From Thiomonas sp. FB-6 (lineage in GTDB: Bacteria > Pseudomonadota > Gammaproteobacteria > Burkholderiales > Burkholderiaceae_C): a DNA stretch of 64,000 bases. Location of the stretch: NCBI RefSeq assembly GCF_000377645.1, contig NZ_KB898471.1:691084-755083 (forward strand). Reading direction: 5' to 3'. The translations under genes and the position numbers were made by a program. Under the pieces are notes generated by a model, which saw only the letters and a program-made list of their open reading frames with translations, searched no databases and was not told the origin of the DNA. Positions 34,164-43,588 of the stretch are shown one piece after another (positions within the stretch are counted from its first letter, which is position 1; every line of letters begins with the position of its first letter).

Positions 34164-34802
34164 ATGCCCGCCCACGTCCCGCCCCCGCGTCCCAGCCACC
34201 TGCTGTACCTGCACGGATTCCGCTCCTCGCCGGCCTCGGCGAAGGCGCGCCTGACCCTGCAGGGCCTTCGGGAACTGCAGCGCGGGGACGCGCCGCCGGT
34301 GGCCTGGATCTGCCCGCAGCTTCCCCCGTCGCCGCGCGAGGCCATGGAACGATGCCTGGCACTGGTGCGCGAGGCGGCGCCCTCGCGCCTGGTGCTCATC
34401 GGCTCCTCGCTGGGGGGCTTCTACGCGACCTGGCTGGCCGAGCGCCTGGACTGCCGCGCCGCGCTGCTCAACCCGGCGGTGAACCCGGCCCGCGACCTGC
34501 GGGCGCAGATCGGCGAACTGGACAGCTGGCACGACCCCTCGCTGCGCTTTCGCTTCACCGCCGAGCATGTGCGCGAGCTGCATGCCTATGAGGTCGGCGA
34601 CCTGGGCTGCGCGCTGCCCCACCCCGAACGCTACCTGGCGGTGATTGCGCGCGACGACGAAGTGCTCGACTGGCGTGAAATGAGCCAGCGCTACCGCGGC
34701 TGCGAGCTGCGCCTGGCCGAGCACGGCGGACACGCGCTGGACGACTACGCGCAGGCCCACCGTGACGCCGTGCTGGCCTTTCTCGGCCTGCGCGCGGACT
34801 GA
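34164..34802 (+). CDS. YqiA/YcfP-like alpha/beta esterase
   Basis: 212 residues. YLHGFRSSPASAKA near the start, nucleophile IGSSLGGFYATWLAE, and terminal HGGHALDDY containing the catalytic His are typical of the YqiA/UPF0227 esterase family. A nucleotide-independent hydrolase of unknown substrate. The upstream 156 bases are GC-rich with no clear promoter. It is followed after 19 bases by the RNB nuclease gene, so the two are probably co-transcribed. Confidence 0.85.
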   Translation: MPAHVPPPRPSHLLYLHGFRSSPASAKARLTLQGLRELQRGDAPPVAWICPQLPPSPREAMERCLALVREAAPSRLVLIGSSLGGFYATWLAERLDCRAALLNPAVNPARDLRAQIGELDSWHDPSLRFRFTAEHVRELHAYEVGDLGCALPHPERYLAVIARDDEVLDWREMSQRYRGCELRLAEHGGHALDDYAQAHRDAVLAFLGLRAD

Positions 34803-34821
34803 ATCTTTCCTGGATGTGCAC

Positions 34822-36993
34822 GTGACCTACCTTGTGTTCGAAGAAGCCGGCAAACTGGCGACCGCACGCCTGATGAGCCAGGCCGACGCCTCGATGCAGA
34901 TCGAGCTGTCCAGCGGCAAGCGCCAGAAGATCAAGCTGCAGCAGGCGCTGCTGCGCTTCGAATCCCCCGAGCCGCAGGAACTGATGGACTGGGCGCAGGC
35001 GCAGCAGGACGGCATCGAGCTGGACCTGCTGTGGGAGTTCGCCCCCGACGACGAGTTCGGCTTCGAGCACCTGGCCGCCGAGTACTACGGCAGCTGCACC
35101 GACGCGCGCCAGCAGGCCGCGGTGCTGCTGCGCCTGTACGGCGCGCCGCACTATTTCTCGCGCCGCGGCAAGGGGCGCTTCCGCAAGGCGGCGCCCGAGG
35201 TGCTGCAGGCGGCGCTGGCCGGCATCGCCCGGCGCCAGGAACTGGAGCGGCGCATCGACGCCGACGCGCTGGAGCTCGAACAGGGGCGCTGCCCGCCGGC
35301 CATCGCCGAGCGCATCTACGCGCTGCTGTTCAAGCCCGACAAGAACGGCGCCGAGTACAAGTCGCTGGCGCTGGCGATGCGGCGCAGCGGCAAGGGCGCG
35401 CTGCAGCTGCTGCGCGAGGCCGGGGCCATCGCCTCGCCGTGGCGCTTCCACATGCAGCGCTTCCTGCTCGAATATTTTCCGCGCGGCACCGGCTTCGCGG
35501 AGCAGGCCCTGCCGCGCCCGACAGCCGAGGAACTGCCGCTGGCCGAGGTGCGCGCCTTCAGCATCGACGACTCGGCCACCACCGAGATCGACGACGCGCT
35601 GTCGTTGCGCGCGCTGCCGGACGGCGGCACGCTCGTGGGCATCCACATCGCGGCCCCGGCGCTGGCGCTGGAGCGCGACAGCGCCTGGGACCTGGCGGCG
35701 CGCCAGCGCATGTCCACCGTGTACATGCCGGGCGACAAGATCACCATGCTGCCCGAGGCCCTGGTGCAGGCCTTCACGCTGGCCGAGGGCAGCCAGCCGC
35801 CCGCGCTGAGCCTGTACGTCGATTTCGACCCGCAGTGGCGCATGCGCGGGCACGACACCCGCGTGGAACGGGTGCCGATCGTGGCCAACCTGCGCCACGA
35901 CCTGCTCGACGCGGCGGTCACCGAGGAGTCACTGACGGCCGACCCCGCCGCGCAGCCCTACCCCTGCGCGGCCGAACTGGCGCAGCTGTGGCGTCTGGCG
36001 CAGGTGCTCAAGGCGGGGCGCGAGCAGGTGCGCGGGCGCCCGGAACGCAACGCCGGCGTGGACTACAGCTTCCGCGTCGACGGCCTCGAGCAGGGCGAGG
36101 AACACGCCCGCGTGGACATCGTGCCGCGGCGCCGCGGCGCGCCGCTGGACCTGATCGTGGCCGAGATGATGATCCTGGCCAACGCCACCTGGGGCGGCTG
36201 GCTGGCCGAACTGGGCCTGCCGGCCATCTACCGCAGCCAGAGCGGCATGGGCGCCAACCTGCGCACGCGCATGGGCACGCGCGCCGCGCCCCACCAGGGA
36301 CTGGGCGTGGCGCAGTACGCCTGGTGCACCTCGCCGCTGCGGCGCTACGCCGACCTGGTCAACCAGGGCCAGCTGATCGCCGCCGCGCGCCACGGCCGCA
36401 CCGCCGCGCTGGCCGCGCCCTACCGCCCGAAGGACGCGCAGCTGTTCGCGGTGGTCGGCGCCTTCGAGGAGGCCTACAAGGCCTACGCGGACTTCCAGCG
36501 CGGCATGGAGCGCTACTGGACCCTGCGCTACCTGCGCCAGCAGGGCATCGCGCAGGCCGACGCCAGCGTGCTGCGCGAGGGCCTGGTGCGGGTGGACGGC
36601 ATGCCGCTGGTGCTCGCGGCGCTGGGCGCGCAGGATCTGCCTCGCGGCACGCGCGTGCGCCTGGGCTTCGGCGAGGCGGACCTGGTCACGCTGGAGCAAC
36701 CCTGCCACGTGCTGCAGTTGCTGCAGGACACCGCGGCGCCCGAGCAGGCGCCCGAGGCCGCCGAGGCCGACGAGGAGGAAAGCCTGGCCGGGGGCCTGCA
36801 ACTGGCGGTGGACGCCGCCGAGGCCCCCGAGGCTGCCGATGCCGCGCAGTCCGGCGCCGAGGCCGGCGGTTCCGCCGCCGCGGACGCGACCTCGCAGGCG
36901 GCCTCCGGCGAGGACGATGCTCCCGCCGAGCAACCCGCGCAGCATGCCGCGCCCCACCTGCACGCCGGCATGCCGGCCGCGGACGGCAACTGA
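34822..36993 (+). CDS. RNB-domain ribonuclease (RNase II/R family)
   Basis: 723 residues from a GTG start. I placed it there because family members begin TYLVFEEAGK; no ribosome-binding site is obvious, and translation may be coupled to the esterase stop 19 bases upstream. The RNB catalytic centre DDSATTEIDDALSL near residue 247 has the four metal-binding Asp residues, and GVAQYAWCTSPLRRYADLVNQ is the second conserved block. The N-terminal domain is not a standard cold-shock pair, and no S1 domain is obvious. The last ~80 residues form an acidic Ala/Glu-rich tail. It degrades RNA 3' to 5'. Confidence 0.9.
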   Translation: MTYLVFEEAGKLATARLMSQADASMQIELSSGKRQKIKLQQALLRFESPEPQELMDWAQAQQDGIELDLLWEFAPDDEFGFEHLAAEYYGSCTDARQQAAVLLRLYGAPHYFSRRGKGRFRKAAPEVLQAALAGIARRQELERRIDADALELEQGRCPPAIAERIYALLFKPDKNGAEYKSLALAMRRSGKGALQLLREAGAIASPWRFHMQRFLLEYFPRGTGFAEQALPRPTAEELPLAEVRAFSIDDSATTEIDDALSLRALPDGGTLVGIHIAAPALALERDSAWDLAARQRMSTVYMPGDKITMLPEALVQAFTLAEGSQPPALSLYVDFDPQWRMRGHDTRVERVPIVANLRHDLLDAAVTEESLTADPAAQPYPCAAELAQLWRLAQVLKAGREQVRGRPERNAGVDYSFRVDGLEQGEEHARVDIVPRRRGAPLDLIVAEMMILANATWGGWLAELGLPAIYRSQSGMGANLRTRMGTRAAPHQGLGVAQYAWCTSPLRRYADLVNQGQLIAAARHGRTAALAAPYRPKDAQLFAVVGAFEEAYKAYADFQRGMERYWTLRYLRQQGIAQADASVLREGLVRVDGMPLVLAALGAQDLPRGTRVRLGFGEADLVTLEQPCHVLQLLQDTAAPEQAPEAAEADEEESLAGGLQLAVDAAEAPEAADAAQSGAEAGGSAAADATSQAASGEDDAPAEQPAQHAAPHLHAGMPAADGN

Positions 36994-37017
36994 AGCCCCC
37001 CTTCGACCCGCCGCGCG

Positions 37018-37962
37018 ATGTCCGCCGCCCCCCGCCCGCGCCTGCGCCTGAGCCCGCTGCAATGGGCGCTGGGCATTTCCGTGGCCGCGCACCTGGTGCT
37101 GCTGGGGGTGCATCTGGGCGTGCCGCAGGCGATGGAGCGCGCCTTCCAGAGCCCGCCGCTGTCGGTGGTACTGGTCAACAGCGCGAGCCCCACGCCCCCC
37201 GACAAGCCGCAGGCGCTGGCGCAGGCCGACCTGAACGGCGGCGGCACCGCCCGCGCCGGCCTGGCCGCCACGCCGCTGCCGGCCGCCCCGCGGCTGCAGC
37301 CGGGGGACGCCGCGCACGACGCGCAGACCATGATGCAACGCCTGGAACAGCGTGAACGCGAGATCCTCAGCGCCGCGCGCAGCCAGATCGTGACCCTGCA
37401 GCACGCGCTGCAAGCCCACCAGACCTCGGAGCAGGAACGCAGCAGCCTGGAGGACCAGCATCGCGAGCTGCTGGATCTGATCGGGGCCATCCAGCGGCGC
37501 ATCGAGCTGAACAACGCCAGCCCGCGCACCCGCTTCGTCGGCCCCAGCACGCGCAGCGTGCCCTACGCGCTGTACTACGACCGTATGCGCGAGAAGATCG
37601 AGCGCCTGGGCACGGCCGATTTTCCGCAGCGCGACGGGCACAAGCTCTACGGGCGCCTGATCATGGCCATCACCGTGGACGCTTCCGGCCACGTGCTGGG
37701 CGCCGAGGTGGAGCACGGCTCCGGCGACGCGCTGCTCGACCGCATGGCACGCGCCATCGTGCAGGCGGCGCAGCCCTTCGGGACCTTCGACCCGGCGATG
37801 CGCCGCGACGCCGACCGCATCGTGGTGGTCGCCGGCTTCGACTTCACCCGCGAGGGTGCGCTGAACACCGATCTGCGCGCGCAGGCGCCGTCCGCGCAGG
37901 CGCCTCCCGCGGCTCCCGCCGCGCCCGCCCCTTCGCGTCAAACCAGCGCCAGAGCTTCCTGA
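37018..37962 (+). CDS. TonB-like energy transducer protein
   Basis: 314 residues with a short cytoplasmic start, one membrane anchor (about 14-34), a coiled-coil periplasmic stretch (QRLEQREREILSAARSQIVTLQ) and a TonB C-terminal domain (RDGHKLYGRLIMAITVDASGHVLGAEVE). It ends in an Ala/Pro-rich tail. TonB proteins couple the proton-motive force to outer-membrane receptors, but this variant lacks a Pro-rich spacer and no exbBD or receptor is near, so it may serve another periplasmic role. Its stop overlaps the aroE start (TGATG). Confidence 0.82.
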   Translation: MSAAPRPRLRLSPLQWALGISVAAHLVLLGVHLGVPQAMERAFQSPPLSVVLVNSASPTPPDKPQALAQADLNGGGTARAGLAATPLPAAPRLQPGDAAHDAQTMMQRLEQREREILSAARSQIVTLQHALQAHQTSEQERSSLEDQHRELLDLIGAIQRRIELNNASPRTRFVGPSTRSVPYALYYDRMREKIERLGTADFPQRDGHKLYGRLIMAITVDASGHVLGAEVEHGSGDALLDRMARAIVQAAQPFGTFDPAMRRDADRIVVVAGFDFTREGALNTDLRAQAPSAQAPPAAPAAPAPSRQTSARAS

Positions 37963-38825
37963 TGTCCGCCCCCGACCTGTACGCCGTGCTCGGCAACCCG
38001 GTGCAGCACAGCCGTTCGCCGCGCATCCACGAGCTGTTCGCCGCGCAGAGCGGGCAGCGCCTGCGCTACGAACGCCGGCTGGTGCCGCTGGGCGGCTTCG
38101 AGCCGGCGCTGGCGGCCTTGCGCGCCGAGGGCGGCGCGGGCTGCAACGTCACCGTGCCCTTCAAGTTCGACGCGGCGCGCGCGGCGTCGAGGCTGTCGCC
38201 GCGCGCCGAGCTGGCGGGTGCGGCCAACACCCTGGGCTGGGACGAGGACGGACGCCTGTGGGGGGACAACACCGACGGCGTCGGCCTGGTGCGCGACCTG
38301 GCGCGCCTGCTGCAGCGGCCGCCGCAGGCCGCGCTGCGCGGGCTCGACCTGCTGCTGCTGGGCGCCGGCGGCGCGGCCAGCGGGGTGCTGGGGGCCCTGC
38401 TCGAAGCCGGAGCGCGCTCGGTGGAGGTGTGGAACCGCAGCCCGGAACGCGCGCAGCAGCTGGTGCGGCGCCACGCCGAGGCGGCGGCGGCGCAGGGTTG
38501 CGAGCTGCGCGCCAGCGAGGCGCCGCGGCGCGGACATGCACTGGTGATCCACGCCACCGCGGGCTCGCTGGGCGGTGAGTTGCCCCAGTTGCCCGACGGG
38601 GTGCTGCACGCTGAGACGCTGGCCTACGACATGATGTACGGCGCGCGCCCCACGCCCTTCGTGCTGCTGGCGCGCGAGGCCGGCGCGCAGGGCCACGACG
38701 GCCTGGGCATGCTGGTGGAGCAGGCGGCGGAAAGCTTCTGGCTGTGGCGCGGCGTGCGCGTGCACACGGAGCCGGTGCTGCGCCAGCTGCGCGCCGAGCT
38801 CGACGCGCAGGCCGCCGCGGCCTGA
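37962..38825 (+). CDS. aroE: Shikimate dehydrogenase
   Basis: 287 residues, NADPH-dependent reduction of 3-dehydroshikimate in aromatic amino acid synthesis. Substrate motif GNPVQHSRSPRIHELF at the start; catalytic Lys in NVTVPFKFDA and Asp in GDNTDGVGLV; cofactor motif LLLGAGGAASGVLGAL. Overlaps the TonB-like gene by one base and is followed after 17 bases by mtgA. Confidence 0.95.
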   Translation: MSAPDLYAVLGNPVQHSRSPRIHELFAAQSGQRLRYERRLVPLGGFEPALAALRAEGGAGCNVTVPFKFDAARAASRLSPRAELAGAANTLGWDEDGRLWGDNTDGVGLVRDLARLLQRPPQAALRGLDLLLLGAGGAASGVLGALLEAGARSVEVWNRSPERAQQLVRRHAEAAAAQGCELRASEAPRRGHALVIHATAGSLGGELPQLPDGVLHAETLAYDMMYGARPTPFVLLAREAGAQGHDGLGMLVEQAAESFWLWRGVRVHTEPVLRQLRAELDAQAAAA

Positions 38826-38842
38826 ACCCGGGGCGCCGTACG

Positions 38843-39580
38843 ATGCCCGCGAGCCCCTCCACGCGCCGCCCGCCGCGAAACCGCCCGTCGGTGGGCCGGC
38901 TGCTGTTGCTGGCGCTGAGCGCGCTGCTGGTGCTGCAGCTGTACTTCGCGCTGCGCATCGCGCTGTGGTCGGTGCTGCCGGTCCGCGACACCGCCTTCAT
39001 GCGCGCCGCGCAGATGCGCATGCTGCACGGGCGCGAAAACGTGGAGTGGCACCACGAATGGGTGCCCTACGAGCGCCTGAGCCCGTGGATCAAGCGCGCG
39101 GTGGTGGCCTCGGAAGACGCCACCTTCCTGGACAACCCGGGCGTGGACTGGCAGGCACTGCGCAAGGCCTGGATCCGCGACCACTCCCGGCGCGTGGAGC
39201 GCGACCACCGCATCGTCGGCGGCTCCACGATCACCCAGCAACTGGCCAAGAACCTGTTCCTGTCGCCGGAGCGCAGCTACCTGCGCAAGGGCCAGGAACT
39301 GGTGATCACGGGCATGCTCGAACTGCTGCTGGACAAGCGGCGCATCCTGGAGATGTACCTGAACAGCGTCGAGTGGGGCGACGGCGTGTACGGAGCGCAG
39401 GCGGCGGCGCAGCAGTATTTCCACATGCCGGCGGCACGCCTGTCGCCGCTGCAGGCGGCGCGCCTGGCGGTGATGCTGCCGGCGCCCCACTTCTTCCAGC
39501 ACCACCTGTACGGCCCCTACATCGACCGCCGCAGTTTCACCATCGCGGCCCGCGCCCGCGACGCGCAGATCCCGAAATAA
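38843..39580 (+). CDS. mtgA: Monofunctional biosynthetic peptidoglycan transglycosylase
   Basis: 245 residues of glycosyltransferase family 51 with one N-terminal membrane anchor (about 18-40). Catalytic Glu in VVASEDATFLDNPGVDW; motif GGSTITQQLAKNLFLSPER; RRILEMYLNSVEWGDGVYGAQAA. It polymerises lipid II in the periplasm and has no transpeptidase domain. aroE-mtgA adjacency is common in Betaproteobacteria. The stop is 2 bases from the convergent hemL stop. Confidence 0.95.
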   Translation: MPASPSTRRPPRNRPSVGRLLLLALSALLVLQLYFALRIALWSVLPVRDTAFMRAAQMRMLHGRENVEWHHEWVPYERLSPWIKRAVVASEDATFLDNPGVDWQALRKAWIRDHSRRVERDHRIVGGSTITQQLAKNLFLSPERSYLRKGQELVITGMLELLLDKRRILEMYLNSVEWGDGVYGAQAAAQQYFHMPAARLSPLQAARLAVMLPAPHFFQHHLYGPYIDRRSFTIAARARDAQIPK

Positions 39581-39582
39581 TC

Positions 39583-40878
39583 CTAGCCCTTGGCCAGCAC
39601 GGCGAAGGCGGCGTCGGCGGCGTTCAGCGTGGCCTCGATCACCGCGTCGTCGTGGGTGCTGGAGACGAAGCCGGCCTCGAACATGCTCGGCGCCAGGTAC
39701 ACGCCGCGCTCCAGCATGGCGTGGAAAAAGCGCTTGAAGGCCTCCAGGTCGGCGCGCGCCACCTCGGAGTAGGTAGACGGCAGGGCGTCGGCGAAATACA
39801 GGCCGAACATGCCGCCCTCGCAGTCGGTGCGCAGGCTCACGCCGCGATGCGCGGCCGCGCGCTCCAGACCCTGCATCAGACGCCGCGTGGCGGCCCCCAG
39901 GGCTTCGTAGAAGCCGGGACGGCGCACGATGCGCAACTGGGCCATGCCGGCGGCCACCGCCACCGGGTTGCCCGACAGCGTGCCCGCCTGGTAGACCGCG
40001 CCCAGCGGCGACAGGCGCTGCATGATCTCGGCGCGCCCGCCGAAGGCGGCCATGGGCATGCCGCCGCCGATCACCTTGCCCAGCACCACCAGGTCGGGGC
40101 GGATGCCGTAGAGCTGCTGCGCGCCGCCCAGCGCCACGCGCAGGCCGGTCATGACCTCGTCCCACACCAGCAGCGCGCCATGCTCGGTGCACAGCTCGCG
40201 CAGGCGCCGGTGCCACTGCGCGCTGCCCCGCACGAAGTTCATGTTGCCGGCGATGGGCTCGACGATCACGCAGGCGATCTGCGAGCCCCTGGACGCGAAA
40301 AGCTGCTCGATCTGCTCGACGTTGTTGTATTCCAGCACCAGCGTGTGGGCCGCCACGTCGGCCGGCACCCCCGCCGAGCTGGGGTTGCCGAAGGTCAGCA
40401 GGCCCGAGCCGGCCTTGACCAGCAGGCTGTCGGCGTGGCCGTGGTAGCAGCCCTCGAACTTGACCATGGCGTCGCGCCCGGTGAAGCCGCGCGCCAGGCG
40501 CAGCGCGCTCATGGCCGCCTCGGTGCCGCTGGAGACCAGGCGCACCATCTCGACCGCGGGCATGACCTCGCGCAGCACCTCGGCGATCTCGACCTCGTCC
40601 GCGGTGGGCGCGCCGAAGGACAGCGAGCGCGTGGCCGCGCGCTGCACGGCCTCGATCACCTCGGGATGGGCGTGCCCGGCGATCATCGGCCCCCAGGAGC
40701 CGATGTAGTCGATGTAGCGCCGCCCCTCGACGTCGAACATGTAGGGCCCCTGCGCGCGCTCGATGAAACAGGGCACCCCGCCGACCTGGCGGAAGGCCCG
40801 CACGGGCGAGTTCACGCCGCCGGGAATGCTGCGCTGCGCGCGCTCGAACAGGGACTGGTTGGTGACGGGAGCGGACAT
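39583..40878 (-). CDS. hemL: Glutamate-1-semialdehyde 2,1-aminomutase
   Basis: 431 residues, PLP-dependent synthesis of 5-aminolevulinate for heme. N-terminal [31 protein letters not shown], and the PLP Lys in [16 protein letters not shown] are clear. It is separated from the upstream thiD by 87 bases and may share its transcript. Confidence 0.96.
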   Translation of the reverse strand: MSAPVTNQSLFERAQRSIPGGVNSPVRAFRQVGGVPCFIERAQGPYMFDVEGRRYIDYIGSWGPMIAGHAHPEVIEAVQRAATRSLSFGAPTADEVEIAEVLREVMPAVEMVRLVSSGTEAAMSALRLARGFTGRDAMVKFEGCYHGHADSLLVKAGSGLLTFGNPSSAGVPADVAAHTLVLEYNNVEQIEQLFASRGSQIACVIVEPIAGNMNFVRGSAQWHRRLRELCTEHGALLVWDEVMTGLRVALGGAQQLYGIRPDLVVLGKVIGGGMPMAAFGGRAEIMQRLSPLGAVYQAGTLSGNPVAVAAGMAQLRIVRRPGFYEALGAATRRLMQGLERAAAHRGVSLRTDCEGGMFGLYFADALPSTYSEVARADLEAFKRFFHAMLERGVYLAPSMFEAGFVSSTHDDAVIEATLNAADAAFAVLAKG

Positions 40879-40965
40879 GGACTTGGGACGACGGGGTGAC
40901 GCGCGCGCCGCGGCGGCGTGCTGCGGCGCAACACGAACATCAGGGAAGCAGGGGCCGGTACCCGA

Positions 40966-41832
40966 CTATTGCAGGCCGACCGGGGAAATCGAATCGCCCT
41001 CGCCTTCGGGACCGGTCTGCGCCCAGAAGAAGCGGTCGGGAACCAGGTTGCCCATGCCGGGGCGGTAGGCGAAATCCAGGCTCTGGTCGAGGAATTCCAG
41101 GGCCTCGTGCACCGCCTGGTCGAGCTTGGCCCCGGTGCCCAGCAGCGAGGCCACGGCCGCCGACAGCGTGTCGCCGGCGCCGGAGAAGCCGGCGTCGAAC
41201 ATCTCGAAGCGCTCGCGCAGCAGTTGGCGCCGCGGGCTCAGCAGCACGTTCTCGACGTGGTTCTCGGGCACCAGCACACCGCTGACCAGCAGGTACTGCA
41301 CCCCCATGGTCTGCGCCTGCTGCATCAGCACGTCGGGGGTGGGCGGGGTCTCGCGCTCGACCTCGGGGAACAGGAACTGGCTCAGCGCGGTGAGGTTGCC
41401 GCACAGCACGCGGGTCTGCGGCAGCACCAGCTCCTGCATGGCTTTGATGTATTCCTCGACCTGGGATTCCTCCAGCGCCTGCAGGTTGCCCACGTAGGTC
41501 ACCAGGGGCAGCTGGGCGTAGTCGGCCAGCAGCTCGGCCACCGCGCTGACCACCTCGACATTGCCCAGGAAGCCGACCTTCCAGGCCGCCAGTTCGACGT
41601 CCTGCAGCACGGCGCGGGCCTGCTCCACCACGGCGTCGGCATCGACCTCGACGATGTCGAACACCTCGGCGGTGTCGCACACCCAGATGGAGGTGGTCAC
41701 CGGCAGCGCGTGGCAGCCCACCGCCGCGCACACCGCCTGGTCGGCGCTGAGGCCCGCCGCGCCGCTGGGGTCGGCCGCGTTGAGGAACATCACTGCGGGG
41801 GGGGATTCCGGGGCTTCGCTGGATGGGGGCAT
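40966..41832 (-). CDS. thiD: Hydroxymethylpyrimidine/phosphomethylpyrimidine kinase
   Basis: 288 residues of the ribokinase-like ThiD/PdxK fold, phosphorylating HMP and HMP-P for thiamine synthesis. The N-terminal NAADPSGAAGLSADQAV corresponds to the substrate motif of ThiD. The C-terminal anion hole reads GFSGAGDTLSAAVA; classic ThiD has GTGCTLSAA, so the usual Cys is replaced by Asp as in other ribokinase-like enzymes. Assignment therefore rests on fold and neighbourhood (thiD-hemL-rubredoxin is common in this order). The start ATG 41832 lacks a clear ribosome-binding site. Confidence 0.85.
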   Translation of the reverse strand: MPPSSEAPESPPAVMFLNAADPSGAAGLSADQAVCAAVGCHALPVTTSIWVCDTAEVFDIVEVDADAVVEQARAVLQDVELAAWKVGFLGNVEVVSAVAELLADYAQLPLVTYVGNLQALEESQVEEYIKAMQELVLPQTRVLCGNLTALSQFLFPEVERETPPTPDVLMQQAQTMGVQYLLVSGVLVPENHVENVLLSPRRQLLRERFEMFDAGFSGAGDTLSAAVASLLGTGAKLDQAVHEALEFLDQSLDFAYRPGMGNLVPDRFFWAQTGPEGEGDSISPVGLQ

Positions 41833-41992
41833 GATGCGCTTCGCGAGAGGGAGCTGCGGGAGAAACGACACGAATTCGATGCAAGGCCGGCCGGAACGGT
41901 CAAGCCCTCGGCCGTCCGGTCGGCTCGATGCCACAGATGCGGCAGCGCCGTTTCTTAGAATGATTGAATCTTATGCCAGAGGACGATACGCT

Positions 41993-42172
41993 GTGACGCA
42001 ACCTGACTTCAAGACCTGGATGTGCCTGATCTGCGGGTTCGTGTACCAGGAGGAGCTGGGCCATCCGGAAAGCGGTCTCGCCGCCGGAACGCGCTGGGCC
42101 GACGTACCGATGAACTGGACCTGTCCGGAATGCGGCGCCCGCAAGGACGATTTCGAAATGGTGCAGATCTGA
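41993..42172 (+). CDS. rubA: Rubredoxin
   Basis: 59 residues from a GTG start with AGAGGA ~10 bases upstream; an in-frame ATG at 41960 would add 11 residues and cannot be excluded. Two CxxCG iron knuckles, CLICG (Cys11, Cys14) and CPECG (Cys44, Cys47), bind one Fe. GLAAGTRWADVPMNWTCPEC is the rubredoxin core. A small electron carrier, regularly found beside the pilGHIJ genes in this order, which it precedes by 34 bases. The redox partner is unknown. Confidence 0.95.
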   Translation: MTQPDFKTWMCLICGFVYQEELGHPESGLAAGTRWADVPMNWTCPECGARKDDFEMVQI

Positions 42173-42206
42173 ACCGACCGCACCCTTTTCCTCACGGAGA
42201 TAGCGC

Positions 42207-42638
42207 TTGAGCACGGCACCCGCTTCGTTCAAGGTCCTGGTGATCGACGACAGCAACACGATCCGACGCAGCGCGGAGATCTTCCTCAAGCAAGCCGGAT
42301 TCGAGGTATTGTTGTCCGAGGACGGATTCGACGCGTTGTCCAAGGTCAACGACACGATGCCGGACCTGATCTTCTGCGACGTGCTGATGCCGCGCCTGGA
42401 CGGTTACCAGACGGTGGCCATCATCAAGCGCAGCCCGCGGCATGCGGCGATCCCGGTGGTCATGCTGTCGTCCAAGGACGGCGTGTTCGACAAGGCGCGC
42501 GGCCGCATGGTGGGCGCCGAGGCCTACCTGACCAAACCCTTCACCAAAGACCAGTTGCTGCAGGCGGTGAACGTGCACCGCCAGAGCGCGCATGCGCCCG
42601 CGTCGGGCGCGCACAGCGTCAAACCGGCCCAATCATGA
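42207..42638 (+). CDS. pilG: Twitching-motility response regulator PilG
   Basis: 143-residue CheY-like single receiver. FKVLVIDDSNTIRR starts the domain, FCDVLMPRLDG has the phosphoacceptor Asp, LSSKDG and YLTKPFTKDQLL complete the active site. It uses a TTG start, supported by GGAG 8 bases upstream. PilG receives phosphate from ChpA and promotes pilus extension. First gene of the pil-chp operon; overlaps pilH by 4 bases. Confidence 0.93.
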   Translation: MSTAPASFKVLVIDDSNTIRRSAEIFLKQAGFEVLLSEDGFDALSKVNDTMPDLIFCDVLMPRLDGYQTVAIIKRSPRHAAIPVVMLSSKDGVFDKARGRMVGAEAYLTKPFTKDQLLQAVNVHRQSAHAPASGAHSVKPAQS

Positions 42639-43000
42639 GCATCCGCAAGATCCTGATCGTCGACGACTCCCGCACCGAGTTGTACTTCCTGTCCGACCTG
42701 CTGAACAAGAACGGCTACGTGGTGCGCACCGCCGAGAACGGCGAGCAGGCGCTGGCCGCGATCGAGCAGGAACGCCCGGACCTGGTGCTGATGGACATCG
42801 TGATGCCGGGGCTCAACGGCTTTCAGCTCACGCGCCAGATCACGCGCAACCCGGCCTACCGGGAACTGCCCATCATCGTGTGCACCAGCAAGAACCAGGA
42901 AACCGACAAGCTGTGGGCGATGCGCCAGGGAGCGCGCGACTACGTCACGAAGCCGGTCGATCCGCACGACCTGCTGAGCAAGATCATGGCGCTGAACTGA
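42635..43000 (+). CDS. pilH: Twitching-motility response regulator PilH
   Basis: 121-residue receiver protein: KILIVDDSRTELYFL at the start, phosphoacceptor Asp in VLMDIVMPGLNGFQL, Thr/Lys in CTSKNQETDK and YVTKPVDPHDLL. In Pseudomonas PilH acts as phosphate sink or retraction regulator opposite to PilG. The start overlaps pilG (ATGA). Confidence 0.93.
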   Translation: MSIRKILIVDDSRTELYFLSDLLNKNGYVVRTAENGEQALAAIEQERPDLVLMDIVMPGLNGFQLTRQITRNPAYRELPIIVCTSKNQETDKLWAMRQGARDYVTKPVDPHDLLSKIMALN

Positions 43001-43012
43001 TCGATCCGGCCC

Positions 43013-43534
43013 ATGGCAAAGAGCTCGCTGATCGAATTCCAGAGCCGCCTGGCCGCGCGCCTGCAGGGCGCGCAGCAAACCCGCAGCGAATCGCGCTGGC
43101 TGGCGGTGGTCGCCGGCTCGCATCACCTGCTGCTGCCGCTGGGCCAGTCGGGCGAGATCTCGAGCTGGGAGGCGCCCACCCCGCTGCCCCACGCGCAGCC
43201 CTGGTTCGCCGGGCTGCTGAACCTGCGCGGGGTGCTGTGCGGGGTCGTGGACCTGGCCGGCTTCCTGGGCGAGGCCACGAGCGACGCGCTGTCGCGCGCC
43301 GGCGCGCACAGCCGGCTGGTGCAGTTCTCGCCGCGCCTGGAGATCAACTGCGCGCTGCTGGTGGACCAGCTCGCCGGCCTGCGCATGCCTTCGCAGTTCA
43401 CGCCCGAGACCGGCGCGGCTGCGCCCGCCCCGCCCTGGCTGGGCGCGCAGCAGCGCGACGCCGGCGGCCAGGTCTGGCGCGAACTCAACCTGGCCCTGCT
43501 CGCGCAGGACCGACGCTTCCTGCAGGTGGCCTGA
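43013..43534 (+). CDS. pilI: CheW-like adaptor PilI
   Basis: 173 residues of a single CheW domain. Conserved pieces: LAVVAGSHHLLLPLGQSGEISSWE, PWFAGLLNLRGVLCGVVDLAGFLG and CALLVDQLAGLR. It links the PilJ receptor to the ChpA kinase. Lies 12 bases after pilH and 54 before pilJ. Confidence 0.92.
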   Translation: MAKSSLIEFQSRLAARLQGAQQTRSESRWLAVVAGSHHLLLPLGQSGEISSWEAPTPLPHAQPWFAGLLNLRGVLCGVVDLAGFLGEATSDALSRAGAHSRLVQFSPRLEINCALLVDQLAGLRMPSQFTPETGAAAPAPPWLGAQQRDAGGQVWRELNLALLAQDRRFLQVA

Positions 43535-43588
43535 GGCCTCCCGCATCCGCCGCTTCCATTCCATCCCTTCGATTCCGTCGGAGCAGTC

